From: Streptomonospora alba
GTDB taxonomy: Bacteria > Actinomycetota > Actinomycetes > Streptosporangiales > Streptosporangiaceae
Direction of reading: 5' to 3'
Length of the DNA stretch: 64,000 bases
Assembly (NCBI RefSeq): GCF_000826685.1
Contig: NZ_JROO01000004.1
Location: 62,001-126,000 of the forward strand
The position numbers and the translations under genes were made by a program. The notes under the pieces were generated by a model. That model was given only the letters and a program-made list of their open reading frames with translations. It was not told the origin of the DNA and searched no databases. Shown one piece after another: positions 10,141-18,114 of this stretch (position 1 is its first letter; every line of letters begins with the position of its first letter).

Positions 10141-11334
10141 ATGGGCGGGATGCACGTGATCATCGATCCGACGTCGGTCCGCAATCTGGCCGCCATGAAC
10201 GACGAGATGGGCGTGCTGAGTGTGTACGCCACCGCCGATCCGCGCGACAAGTCCGCCTCTCCCGCCTGGCGCCTGGCGGTGGGCAACGAGTTGGGGGCGC
10301 TGCGCAACGGCGTGGCCGACCAGGGCGACAAGGGGCGCAGGGACGCGGTCCTGGACCGCCTCGACCGGCTGCAGCCCGAGATCGAGACTGTGCTCGACTC
10401 CGCGGAGTCAGGGGTCGGACGGGCCCTGTTCGCACCGGTCAGCAGCGACGAGGTGCACACCCTGACGGTGCAGATGCCGCTGGACGACTGCGCGGTCCTG
10501 GAGCGGCGCCCCTACCTGCGGCCGCTGGCCGGCGCACTCACCTTCGGCGCGCCCGCCGGCGTCCTGGCCGTGTCCCATGAGGGAATGCGTGTCATCGACC
10601 TCCGCTTCGGAATCGCCCGCGAGGTCACCCGGCTGGCCTTCGAGCTCGACACCGGCGACTGGCGCATCATGCGCGGGCCCGCAGCCGGCGGACAGGCCGG
10701 CAGCCCGTCGCGGTCGGCCAACCAGCCGGACCGCTTCGACCGCCGCGTCGAGGACAACCTGCAGCGCTACCTGTCCTCGCTGCGGCCGCGCGTCGCCGAG
10801 ATGGCCGACGGCCACGGCTGGGAGTCCCTTGCCATCACCGGCGACCGGCGGCTCATCGAGGTGGTCCGCAAAGGACTGTCGGCCTCCCCCGCCCGCCGCG
10901 ACGTCATCCTGCTGGACCGGGTCGCCGAGTCCCTGTCGACCAACGAGATCGCCGCGCTGGCGCGCCCCGAACTGGAGAGGTCCCGCAGCCGCCGCTGCCG
11001 GGCCGTGGCCGAGCAGGCACGTGAGGCCGCGCTCTCGGGCGGACCGGGAACCACCGGGATCAGCGACACGCTCGGTGCGTTTCGCGAGAACCGCGTCGCC
11101 CACCTCGTCCTGGACGGAGCGCGCAAGCTGCGCGGGCGGCGCACGCCCGACGCGCGGTACTACCCTCATGGTGAACTGCCGCCCGGGGAGTCGGCCGCGG
11201 CCGAGGAGAACGACCTGGGCGAGCGCATGATCGAACTCGCGTTCACCTCCGGCGCCCAGGTCACCATGCTGCCGCCCGAGGCCGCCGACGTGCTGGCCGA
11301 GGAGGACGGCGTGGCCGCGCTGCTGCGCTGGTAG
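10141..11334 (+). CDS. Bacterial archaeo-eukaryotic release factor (baeRF/eRF1-fold) family protein
   Basis: 397 aa. The central part ('WESLAITGDRRLIEVVRKGL', 'ILLDRVAESLSTNEIAAL') and the C-terminal eRF1 domain-3-like block ('AFRENRVAHLVLDG', 'FTSGAQVTMLPPEAADVL' ending in 'AALLRW') match baeRF proteins, relatives of Vms1/ANKZF1 and actinobacterial VLRF1. Related proteins release peptides from obstructed ribosomes. I do not see an obvious GGQ, so peptidyl-tRNA hydrolysis is not shown. The ATG at 10150 is an alternative start. It is followed after 71 nt by a same-strand gene of unknown function that may work with it. Confidence 0.7.
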   Translation: MGGMHVIIDPTSVRNLAAMNDEMGVLSVYATADPRDKSASPAWRLAVGNELGALRNGVADQGDKGRRDAVLDRLDRLQPEIETVLDSAESGVGRALFAPVSSDEVHTLTVQMPLDDCAVLERRPYLRPLAGALTFGAPAGVLAVSHEGMRVIDLRFGIAREVTRLAFELDTGDWRIMRGPAAGGQAGSPSRSANQPDRFDRRVEDNLQRYLSSLRPRVAEMADGHGWESLAITGDRRLIEVVRKGLSASPARRDVILLDRVAESLSTNEIAALARPELERSRSRRCRAVAEQAREAALSGGPGTTGISDTLGAFRENRVAHLVLDGARKLRGRRTPDARYYPHGELPPGESAAAEENDLGERMIELAFTSGAQVTMLPPEAADVLAEEDGVAALLRW

Positions 11335-11405
11335 CAAGCCGCCGCCATCGGCGGGTGCTGCCCGGCGCCGCCGGAGGCGCGCCCGCTGAGGGAGGAGCCG
11401 CCTCG

Positions 11406-11984
11406 GTGCCGTCGATGGGACCGCGCGCGTTCCAGCTGGTGCTGCTGCGGCGCATGGCCGACTTCCAGCCCCAGCTGGTCGACGAGGCCCGGCATGAGTT
11501 GGGCGCCTCGCGCACCGAGATGCGCGAGGCCAACCGGCGCTGGCAGGCGATGCTGCGTTCGGCGCGTGCGCCCGCGGGCCTGGAGCGCTACCGGCTCGTG
11601 CTGGGGCCCGCCCGCAGCAGCGGTCGGCGCGCGATCGGCGACCTCGACTGCACATGGCACCGCTGGCCTGTGCCGCTGTGGCCCGAGCTGCGCTACGAGG
11701 TGGTGACCGCCGCCGGGGGGCCGGTGCTGCACGAGTGGCTGGTGCGCGCCGAGGACGCGCCGGAGCCGCGCCTGCACACCGTCGGCGACCTCGCGCCCTG
11801 GTCCTGCGTCGTCGACGACCTGGCACGCGCGTTCACCGGCGCGGTGCCGATGGAGGGGACCGCGCCCTCGCGCTGGCGCCTGGCCTTCACCGCCCCCGAC
11901 GCGCGCTACGTCGCCGACTTCGCCTGGGGGCTGCTGCAGCGCGTCACACCCGTCCTCGATGTTCCGGACGAGGCGGGGCGCTGA
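11406..11984 (+). CDS. Unknown 192-aa protein downstream of the baeRF gene
   Basis: GTG start with GGAGGAG 8 nt upstream; the frame opens earlier without a ribosome binding site. The protein has no signal peptide or membrane helix. The first 60 residues are helical and charged ('LLRRMADFQPQLVDEARHEL', then 'RTEMREANRRWQ'). The rest contains Trp-rich strands ('DLDCTWHRWPVPLWPELRYEV', shown here in short blocks, and 'LAPWSCVVDDLARAF'). I do not recognise a family. The same strand and 71-nt spacing suggest co-transcription with the eRF1-fold gene, so a role near ribosome rescue is possible but only inferred from context. Confidence 0.65.
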   Translation: MPSMGPRAFQLVLLRRMADFQPQLVDEARHELGASRTEMREANRRWQAMLRSARAPAGLERYRLVLGPARSSGRRAIGDLDCTWHRWPVPLWPELRYEVVTAAGGPVLHEWLVRAEDAPEPRLHTVGDLAPWSCVVDDLARAFTGAVPMEGTAPSRWRLAFTAPDARYVADFAWGLLQRVTPVLDVPDEAGR

Positions 11985-12060
11985 CCCGGGGGCCGTGCTC
12001 GCGGACGAGGGCAGGCCACGCCGGGTGCGCGTCCGCCGGGTGCCGCGGCGCGGGCGCGCG

Positions 12061-12177
12061 TCAGCGCCGGTAACGCTGGTTGCGCCGCCGCATCAGCAGC
12101 CCGAATCCCCCCAGGATCACAAAGAGTCCCAGGAGGATCAGGCCTGCGAAGACGAGGTTCATCACGGTGCTGTCCAT
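12061..12177 (-). CDS. 38-aa single-span membrane peptide
   Basis: A short frame read directly from the minus strand. It starts ATG 9 nt after the kinase stop and ends TGA. The product has an N-terminal polar hexapeptide, one long hydrophobic helix (about residues 7-30, containing 'LVFAGLILLGLF' and 'ILGGFGLLM') and a basic tail 'RRRNQRYRR', a positive-inside pattern. The ribosome binding site would be CGGCGGG inside the end of the kinase gene, so translation may be coupled. The coherent topology argues against chance. Function unknown. Confidence 0.55.
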   Translation of the reverse strand: MDSTVMNLVFAGLILLGLFVILGGFGLLMRRRNQRYRR

Positions 12178-12186
12178 ACCGGCCGT

Positions 12187-12804
12187 CTACCCGCCGGGCG
12201 CGCGCCCACACGGTCGGTCGGTGCGGGCCAGGACGGCGTCGACCTGCTGCTGCAGAGGTTTCGCGTCGAGGCGGTTGTCGACCGCGATGTGCTCGACGGG
12301 AGGCGGCTCCTCCGGGCGCACCCGTGCCACGAAGTCGTCGAAGCCGTCGAGCTTGCCGGAGTCGCGCGAGCGCCCTCGTCCGCCGAGGCGGGTGCGCAGA
12401 GTGGCCCCGTCGCTGGCCACCCACACCAAGCGCACCGGCTCGCCGCCCAGCGCGTCGACCCAGGAGCGCCACCGGTCGGGATCGCGGACCTGGCCGGTGA
12501 AGGGGGCCACCGGCATGACGGGGCAGCCCGCCGCGCGGATCTGCGCGGCCGCGGCGGTCATCCCGCCGTACTCGTGCACTTTGACGTGCTCGTCGTACCA
12601 GGAGCCCTCGCGCTCGCCGTAGGAGCGGCCGTGCGCTGACAGCACCTCGGCGACGAACCCGCTGAACATCGTGTCCTTGTCCAGCAGGGCGGGTACGGGG
12701 TCCAGGCGTCGCAGCAGCAGCTCGGCCACGGTCGACTTGCCCGCGCCCGGGGCGCCGGCGACCACCCACACCGTCCCGCGCGCCGCGCCGTCCTCACCGC
12801 TCAC
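12187..12804 (-). CDS. P-loop kinase / zeta-toxin-like AAA ATPase
   Basis: 205 aa with a textbook Walker A, 'GAPGAGKST', at residues 17-25 and 'ALLDKDTMFSGFV' following, as in small-molecule kinases of the AAA_33/zeta-toxin superfamily. The conserved Asp of 'LDKD' fits a substrate or Mg2+ role. The later part ('VAPFTGQVRDPDRW', 'LVWVASDGATLRTRL') matches the LID and nucleoside-binding region of this group. No antitoxin gene is next to it, so I do not call a toxin-antitoxin pair. A 38-aa membrane peptide follows 9 nt downstream. Substrate unknown. Confidence 0.7.
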   Translation of the reverse strand: MSGEDGAARGTVWVVAGAPGAGKSTVAELLLRRLDPVPALLDKDTMFSGFVAEVLSAHGRSYGEREGSWYDEHVKVHEYGGMTAAAAQIRAAGCPVMPVAPFTGQVRDPDRWRSWVDALGGEPVRLVWVASDGATLRTRLGGRGRSRDSGKLDGFDDFVARVRPEEPPPVEHIAVDNRLDAKPLQQQVDAVLARTDRPCGRAPGG

Positions 12805-12867
12805 GGCGGTCCTTCAGCTGACATCCGGCCATACCCCGACGCTACCGGGCGATCGCAGGCCCGCCGT

Positions 12868-13200
12868 TCAGTTGTCCCCGCCGAGGAAGTCCGGGGCGTA
12901 GTACTCGTCCACCGGGACGGGGCCGCGGTAGCCCTGGCACATGCACGGGCGGTAGGTCCCGCCGCTCTGGCCGACCCAGCGGCCGGGGATGACCACCTGG
13001 GCCTGGCACCGCTTGGATTCGTGTTCGTGGAAGACCAGGTGGTGGCCGCAGCCGCAGATGGGCTGGGGCGCACCGGCGTTGGCGGAGACGGCGGGCCGCT
13101 GGGGCGGCGGTGGCTGCTGGCCGCGGCGGGGGATCATGCGGCCGATCATCACCCCGCCGAGAGCGATGGCCGCCCCCACCACAAGGCTTACCGGCTCCAT
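12868..13200 (-). CDS. Small membrane-anchored cysteine-rich protein, unknown
   Basis: 110 aa from the ATG at 13200, with GGAGGGCGG upstream; a GTG 9 nt earlier is possible. Residues 1-18 form a hydrophobic anchor ('VSLVVGAAIALGGVMIGRMI'), then a Pro/Gln linker. The C-terminal half is rich in Cys and His: 'ICGCGHHLVFHEHESKRC' and 'CMCQGY'. The Cx1C and later cysteines could bind a metal, like a zinc ribbon on the membrane surface. I do not recognise the family by name. Confidence 0.6.
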   Translation of the reverse strand: MEPVSLVVGAAIALGGVMIGRMIPRRGQQPPPPQRPAVSANAGAPQPICGCGHHLVFHEHESKRCQAQVVIPGRWVGQSGGTYRPCMCQGYRGPVPVDEYYAPDFLGGDN

Positions 13201-13548
13201 GTCGTGCACCGCCCTCCGACGTCCGTCGTGGTCCATTGTGGCCGACGACGCGAGGTCTCAATCCTGTCGAGACCCGCGCTCCGGCTTCCATTGTGCGTCC
13301 GGATCCGGTCGGGCGCCATGGCGCGCCGCGGGACGGACGGCGCGCAGCGGATACCTCCGATCCCGTGACCCGCCGGGACGAACGAGGGCGGGGCAATCGG
13401 TTTTTGTGCTGTTTTACCCGCACCTGGTGAGCCGGGTGTGGATCGCCGCGCTTGGTGTCGTGCATCGTAAGGCCAGATCGAGTGCTGACAAAGAGGACGG
13501 GCGACGACAGAAGTCAACACGCTTTCCGTCCCGGGGGAGGAGCACGAC
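13201..13548. other. 348-bp divergent intergenic region
   Basis: The region lies between the minus-strand Cys-rich gene and the plus-strand DUF7144-type gene. Neither strand gives a frame with coding character. It must carry both promoters, but I see no clear -35/-10 pair. Confidence 0.4.
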
Positions 13549-14166
13549 ATGAAGCGATCGAGGGCGAACGGATGGGGCGTCTTCGCGGCCACCATGCTGT
13601 TCGTGGTCGGCGCCGTGAACATCGTGCAGGGCGCCGTCGCGCTGTTCATGCCCGAATACTTCGTGGCCGCCGAAGGAGAGATCCTCGTCTTCGACTTCGC
13701 GGTATGGGGACTGGTCCTGGGCGCCTGGGGGATCCTCCTGGTCCTCGGCGGCTTCGCCCTGCTCTCCGGACACATGTGGGCGCGGGCCCTGGCCGTGGTG
13801 GTCGCGGCGGTGAACGCGTTCGCCCAACTGGCGTTCATCGAGTCCTACCCGGTGTGGTCGCTGGTGGCCGTCGCCGTCGACGTGCTGATCGTCTATGCGG
13901 TCACCGCGGGCTGGCCCGACCGTGAGAGCGCGGGCGGCGACGCCTACGCGGCCGGGCGCGCCGACGCCCGGGGCACGGCGCCGATCCGCGAGCAGACGGC
14001 CGAAGGAGCGGAAGGACCCGAGGCCGCGGCGGGGGAGCGGTACGCCGAGCCGGGAGCGGGCGACGAACGCCCCTACGGCGGGGCCAGCACCCAGCAGGCG
14101 CGCCAGGGCGCCACCGAGCGGCCGCCGGGAACACGTCCCGGAAAGCACGAGCAGCCGATGAGCTGA
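13549..14166 (+). CDS. DUF7144-type four-helix membrane protein
   Basis: 205 aa. The start has GGGGGAGGAG 6-7 nt upstream. Residues 10-125 hold four hydrophobic helices with the pattern 'FVVGAVNIVQGAVALF', 'VWGLVLGAWGILLVLGGFAL', 'ARALAVVVAAVNAFAQLAF' and 'LVAVAVDVLIVYAVT', typical of a small actinobacterial membrane family. A hydrophilic, Ala/Glu/Gly-rich cytoplasmic tail of about 75 residues follows and is probably disordered. Function unknown. Confidence 0.7.
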   Translation: MKRSRANGWGVFAATMLFVVGAVNIVQGAVALFMPEYFVAAEGEILVFDFAVWGLVLGAWGILLVLGGFALLSGHMWARALAVVVAAVNAFAQLAFIESYPVWSLVAVAVDVLIVYAVTAGWPDRESAGGDAYAAGRADARGTAPIREQTAEGAEGPEAAAGERYAEPGAGDERPYGGASTQQARQGATERPPGTRPGKHEQPMS

Positions 14167-14214
14167 CTCGGCGGCAGCGGAGGGGGCTTCGCGGGAGTGC
14201 GCCTTTCGCCCGCA

Positions 14215-14287
14215 GCGCGGGGCCGTTCGCGGCCGGGAGCGCCCGTCCGACGCTCCGACGGGCGATGCGCCGCGCGCGGCCCCGCGC
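14215..14287. terminator. Nested-hairpin bidirectional terminator
   Basis: An outer perfect 11-bp inverted repeat (14215-14225 and 14277-14287) encloses an inner perfect 8-bp hairpin (14240-14247 and 14257-14264). It lies between the convergent DUF7144-type and endonuclease IV genes. Confidence 0.6.
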
Positions 14288-14343
14288 CGTGTCGGGCGGC
14301 GGTGGCGGCGCCGACGGGCCCCGTCACAGCGCGGCGCAGGCCT

Positions 14344-15204
14344 TCAGCCGGCGGTGGCCTCGCGCACCCCCTTCAGGGTCGCGACGTCGGCGGCGTGCGG
14401 CTTGACCGGCCCGGGGGTCTCGCACACGACGGGTACTCCCGCACTGACCGGGTGGTCGAACAGGGCGCCGAAGGGGGCCGAGCCGATGTGGCCGGCTCCG
14501 ATGTTCTCGTGGCGGTCCTTGTTGCTGGCGCACGGCTCCTTGGAGTCGTTGGCGTGGATCAGGCGCAGTCGCTGAGCGCCGACGACTTCGCCGAAGCGGT
14601 CCAGCATCGTCCTCATACCCGCCGGCGTGGACACGTCGTGGCCCGCAGCGAAGGCGTGCGCGGTGTCCAGGCACACCCCGGCCCGCGGGTGCCAGCCCAG
14701 CGCCGCGAGGTAGTCCGCCAGATCGTCGACCGTCGCGCACAGCACCTGGCCCTGCCCGGCCATGGGCTCCAGCAGGACCGGCGGCACGTCCTCACCCAGC
14801 CGCTCCAGCAGCGGCAGCAGCCGTGCTCGCATCCGCTCCAGGCCCTCCTCGCGGCTGCCGCGCACCGCCGATCCGGTGTGCACCACCACGCCGCCGGCAC
14901 CGATGTCGGCGCCGCGCCGCAAGGCGTGCTCCAGTGAGGCCGTCGAGCGCTCAGCGAGCGCGTCCTCGGGCGATCCCAGGTTGATCAGGTAATTGGCGTG
15001 CACGTACACCGGGAGATCGGTGCGTTCGCGCAGCTTGGCGTCCTCGTCGGGATTTCCGGGCGTGGTCGCCCAGCCCCGCGGATTGGACACGAAGACCTGG
15101 ACGGTCTCGGCGGAGATGTCGGCGGCGTAGGCCAGCCCGCGGGTGGCCAGGCCCCCGGCGACCGGTACGTGGGCCCCGATGGGCGATGCGGCGAGATCAG
15201 ACAT
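14344..15204 (-). CDS. nfo: Deoxyribonuclease IV (AP endonuclease, Nfo family)
   Basis: 286 aa TIM barrel. Trinuclear zinc-site motifs are visible: 'PIGAHVPV' at the N-terminus, 'YVHANYLINLG', 'VVVHTGSAV', 'PVLLEPMAGQG' (Glu ligand), 'GVCLDTAHAFAAGHD', 'RLIHANDSK' and 'DRHENIGAGHIG'. The enzyme cleaves 5' of abasic sites in base-excision repair. The ATG at 15204 follows AGGACC. The longer frame upstream has no family similarity. It is transcribed divergently from a small membrane protein gene 47 nt away. Confidence 0.95.
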   Translation of the reverse strand: MSDLAASPIGAHVPVAGGLATRGLAYAADISAETVQVFVSNPRGWATTPGNPDEDAKLRERTDLPVYVHANYLINLGSPEDALAERSTASLEHALRRGADIGAGGVVVHTGSAVRGSREEGLERMRARLLPLLERLGEDVPPVLLEPMAGQGQVLCATVDDLADYLAALGWHPRAGVCLDTAHAFAAGHDVSTPAGMRTMLDRFGEVVGAQRLRLIHANDSKEPCASNKDRHENIGAGHIGSAPFGALFDHPVSAGVPVVCETPGPVKPHAADVATLKGVREATAG

Positions 15205-15251
15205 GGTGGTCCTCAGCTTAGGGCGTCGTGGCGTCGTGCATGCTGTACGCC

Positions 15252-15674
15252 ATGAGGACGAATCGCTTCGCGCCCGACTGGCCGAGGATCGGGGCCGGTG
15301 CCGCGATCGGCGCGGTGGGCACCGCGGTCGTGGGGCTGGCGGCCTATGGGGCGGCGGGCGCCGTCGGCTCGCTCGCCGGCGGCGATACGACGGGAGCCAA
15401 CATCGGGCTGGGGATCGCGGTGCTGGGGCTGCGGCTGGCGGCCACGCCGCCGGCGTGCTGGTGGCTGCTGCGGCGGGCGCACGTCCCGCGGGCCGGGTTG
15501 GCGACCGTCTTCGGGACGGTCGGCTACCTGCTGCTGGCGCCGGTGGCGGGCTCGGGCGACCCGGCGACACCGGTCTTGGGCGCGGTGTGGGCCGTGCTGG
15601 GCGGGATCGCCGGAGCGCTCGGGGTCTACGCGGCGGGATTGTTCATCCCGCGCGACCCCGCCGCGAGGGCCTGA
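15252..15674 (+). CDS. Small four-helix membrane protein, unknown
   Basis: 140 aa. The start is uncertain: ATG at 15252 ('MRTNRFAPDW') or in-frame ATG at 15240; neither has a clear ribosome binding site. About four hydrophobic helices alternate with Gly/Ala-rich turns ('IGAGAAIGAVGTAVVGLAAY', 'ANIGLGIAVLGLRLAA', 'GLATVFGTVGYLLLAPVAG', 'AVLGGIAGALGVYAAGLF'). It is divergent to nfo, with promoters overlapping in 47 bp. No family recognised. Confidence 0.6.
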   Translation: MRTNRFAPDWPRIGAGAAIGAVGTAVVGLAAYGAAGAVGSLAGGDTTGANIGLGIAVLGLRLAATPPACWWLLRRAHVPRAGLATVFGTVGYLLLAPVAGSGDPATPVLGAVWAVLGGIAGALGVYAAGLFIPRDPAARA

Positions 15675-15709
15675 GACGAGGCGCCCGCGCCGCGGCTGCG
15701 CGGTGCCCG

Positions 15710-16210
15710 TCAGTCGTCGTCGTCCTCGGTGAGCGCGTCCACGCACACGGCGACGCCGATCACCAGCGCGGGGTCGCCCCCGGCGTCGGAGCGGTAGGTG
15801 TTGACGTCGACGGCATAGGTGTCGCGCATCCGGAACCACTTCCGGGAGATGTGGGCGACGGTGCCGCCGGCGTCGCTGATGACGTACTCCTTGTCGAGGA
15901 AGTCTCCGGTGACCTCCCAGTCCTCTCCCTGGTCGAGGTCGACGACGAGCTTGTCCTTGACCGGGTTGAACATGCGCTTGCGCACGGTGGCCACGGTCTC
16001 CGATCCGCGTTCGATGCGCATGGTGTCGCGCACGCTCAGCAGCTTTTTGCGGATCACCATGAGTTCGTTGCCCTCGGGATCCCTCAGCTCGAAGGTGGTG
16101 CGCAGCCGCATCGCCTTGCCGTCGACCCAGAAGACGCGCGCTCCGGTCTCGTCGGTGACCCAGAAGTCGTCGCCGATGTCGAATATGCGTTCGCGCACGA
16201 GGAGTTTCAC
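15710..16210 (-). CDS. LURP-one-related (LOR/Tubby-like fold) family protein
   Basis: 166 aa from GTG, preceded by GGAAGGGCGG. The beta-rich sequence starts 'KLLVRERIFDIGDDFWVTDE' and continues with 'RVFWVDGKAMRLRTTFELRD', 'KLLSVRDTMRIER', 'GDFLDKEYVISD' and 'AHISRKWFRMRDTYAVDV'. This is the repeating strand pattern of LURP-one-like proteins, structurally related to Tubby and phospholipid scramblase. No enzymatic motif is present. The acidic C-terminus 'TEDDDD' is unusual. It may bind membrane lipid (family inference). Confidence 0.75.
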   Translation of the reverse strand: MKLLVRERIFDIGDDFWVTDETGARVFWVDGKAMRLRTTFELRDPEGNELMVIRKKLLSVRDTMRIERGSETVATVRKRMFNPVKDKLVVDLDQGEDWEVTGDFLDKEYVISDAGGTVAHISRKWFRMRDTYAVDVNTYRSDAGGDPALVIGVAVCVDALTEDDDD

Positions 16211-16377
16211 GGCGATCCGCCCTTCCGCGCGGGGGTGCCGGCCCGGCCGTCCGGCGCTTGCGTTCGACGCTAGGAGACTCCGGGGGCCGCGGCAAGGCGG
16301 ATCCGCGAGTGAGGCGATACGGGGACCGGTTGTGGACACCGCTCGCACCCGGGCGCGGGAGCGCTAAGGTGCGGTGC

Positions 16378-17217
16378 GTGAGCCAAACGCCTGCCGACCT
16401 GAGCCTGCACGACGTCACGCGCGCCTTCGAAGGCCTCTACGATCCCGCATGGGCGGCCTCGTGGGACGCGGTGGGACTGGTATGCGGCGACCCCGCCCAA
16501 CCGGTGCGCCGGATCCTCTTCGCCGTCGACCCGGTGGCCGAGGTCGTCGACGAGGCCCGCGAATGGGGAGCCGACCTGGTCGTCACCCACCATCCGCTGC
16601 TGTTGCGCGGCGTGACCGGCGTCGCCGCCACGACACCCAAGGGCCGGCTCGTGCACCGGCTGATCACGGGCGGGACCGCCCTCTACACCGCGCATACCAA
16701 CGCCGACACCGCCGCCCCCGGTGTGTCGGACGCGCTGGCGGCGGCCGTGGGCCTGCCCGGACCGCTCAGCCCGCTCGCCCCCGATCCCGCCGACCCCGCC
16801 GGCAACCGCGGCATCGGCCGCATCGGATCGCTGCCCGAGGCGGTGCCCCTGCGCGACTTCGCCGCGCGCGCCGCCGCCGGGCTGCCGCGCACTGCCGGGG
16901 GAATCCGTGTCAGCGGCGATCCCCGACGCCCCGTCCAGCGTGTCGCGGTCTCGGGCGGTGCGGGCGACTCCCTGCTGGACCGCGCCCGCGCCGCCGGCGT
17001 CGACGTCTACCTCACCTCCGACCTGCGCCACCACCCGGCCTCGGAGTTCGCCGAACACGGCGACACCGCCCTCATCGACACCGCCCACTGGGCCAGCGAG
17101 TGGCCTTGGCTCGCCGAGGGCGCCGCCCGCCTGGTGAGCGCGCTGGGCGGCGAACGGGCTAACGTGGAGACCCGCGTATCCGAGATCGTCACCGACGCCT
17201 GGTCCCTGGCGCTGTGA
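16378..17217 (+). CDS. Nif3-like dinuclear metal-centre protein (YbgI/YqfO family)
   Basis: 279 aa. Metal-binding motifs include 'LVVTHHPLLLRG', 'LYTAHTNADTAAPG' and a C-terminal 'IDTAHWASEWPWLAEGA'. 'GGAGDSLLDRARAAGVDVYL' fits the family core. The role is unsettled; some databases call members GTP cyclohydrolase I type 2, without strong proof. The GTG at 16378 follows TAAGGT (16365-16370) by 7 nt and has no ribosome binding site, so the mRNA is probably leaderless. It heads a run of three same-strand genes that I know also in Mycobacterium tuberculosis (Rv2230c-Rv2228c). Confidence 0.9.
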   Translation: MSQTPADLSLHDVTRAFEGLYDPAWAASWDAVGLVCGDPAQPVRRILFAVDPVAEVVDEAREWGADLVVTHHPLLLRGVTGVAATTPKGRLVHRLITGGTALYTAHTNADTAAPGVSDALAAAVGLPGPLSPLAPDPADPAGNRGIGRIGSLPEAVPLRDFAARAAAGLPRTAGGIRVSGDPRRPVQRVAVSGGAGDSLLDRARAAGVDVYLTSDLRHHPASEFAEHGDTALIDTAHWASEWPWLAEGAARLVSALGGERANVETRVSEIVTDAWSLAL

Positions 17218-17300
17218 ACCGATCGGCGCCGAGGCCTCGCCCGACGGCCTGTGCAGTACCGCCACCGCCTCCGACCTCGGCAAAGGAGCCTTGAACACAA

Positions 17301-18044
17301 GTGAAAGCAGAACCGGCACACCAGATCCGCCTGCTCGACCTCCAGGAGATCGACAGCCGACTCGCCCAGCTCGCCCACCGGCTGCGCACCCTGCCCGAGA
17401 ACGAGGAAGTCCGGCGGCTGGACACCCGCATCGCCGAATTGCGCGACCGGAGCACGGCCCTGACTACGGCGCTGTCCGACCTCGACCGCGAACAGCGCAA
17501 GGCCGAGTCCGACGTCGACCAGGTGCGCACGCGTGCCGAGCGCGACACCCAGCGCCTGGACTCCGGCCAGGTCGGCTCGCCCAAGGACCTGGAGCACCTG
17601 CAGTCGGAGATCGTCTCGCTTCAGCGCCGCCAGACGGAGCTGGAGGAGATCGTGCTGGAGGTGATGGAGCGGCGTGAGGACCTCGAAGGCCAGGAGAGCC
17701 GGCTGCGCAAGGAGTTGGACGAGGCCGAGGCCGAGCGCGACGTCGTCGAGGAGCGGCGCTCCACCGCGGTGGCCGAGATCGAGGCCGACCGCGCGACGGA
17801 GTCCACCCGCCGCGAGCGCATCGCCGAGGAGATCCCCGAGGACCTCCTCGCCTTCTACACCAAGCTGCGCGACCAGAACGAGGGCGTGGGGGCCGCCCCA
17901 CTGCGCTACGGCCGCTGCGGCGGCTGCGCGCTCGCGCTGAGCACGGCCGAGCTTTCCGAGATCCGCCAAGCGCCGGCCGACGAGGTGATGCGTTGCGACC
18001 AGTGCCGTCGAATCCTCGTGCGCACCACCGATTCGGGCATCTGA
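17301..18044 (+). CDS. Coiled-coil protein with C-terminal C4 zinc ribbon
   Basis: 247 aa. Residues 5-190 form a long antiparallel coiled coil (heptad Leu with Glu/Arg/Gln, for example 'LLDLQEIDSRLAQLAHRL' and 'SEIVSLQRRQTELEEIVLEV'). The C-terminus has a zinc ribbon with 'CGGC' and 'CDQC' about 24 residues apart. This is the CT398/Rv2229c-like family, conserved between Nif3 and the RNase H/phosphatase gene. Its biochemical role is not established; binding to nucleic acid or another protein is likely. GTG start, 83 nt after the Nif3 stop. Confidence 0.88.
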   Translation: MKAEPAHQIRLLDLQEIDSRLAQLAHRLRTLPENEEVRRLDTRIAELRDRSTALTTALSDLDREQRKAESDVDQVRTRAERDTQRLDSGQVGSPKDLEHLQSEIVSLQRRQTELEEIVLEVMERREDLEGQESRLRKELDEAEAERDVVEERRSTAVAEIEADRATESTRRERIAEEIPEDLLAFYTKLRDQNEGVGAAPLRYGRCGGCALALSTAELSEIRQAPADEVMRCDQCRRILVRTTDSGI

Positions 18045-18114
18045 GGGCCGGGGCGGACATGGCGCGACGGGGGCGGCGCGTGCGCGGCGGCCGCAGCAGG
18101 CAGGAGGTGTGACG

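Noticed and set aside
12187-12804. Zeta-type toxin-antitoxin system
   Set aside because: Only the kinase-like half is present; no epsilon-like or other antitoxin gene is adjacent, so a housekeeping kinase is more likely.
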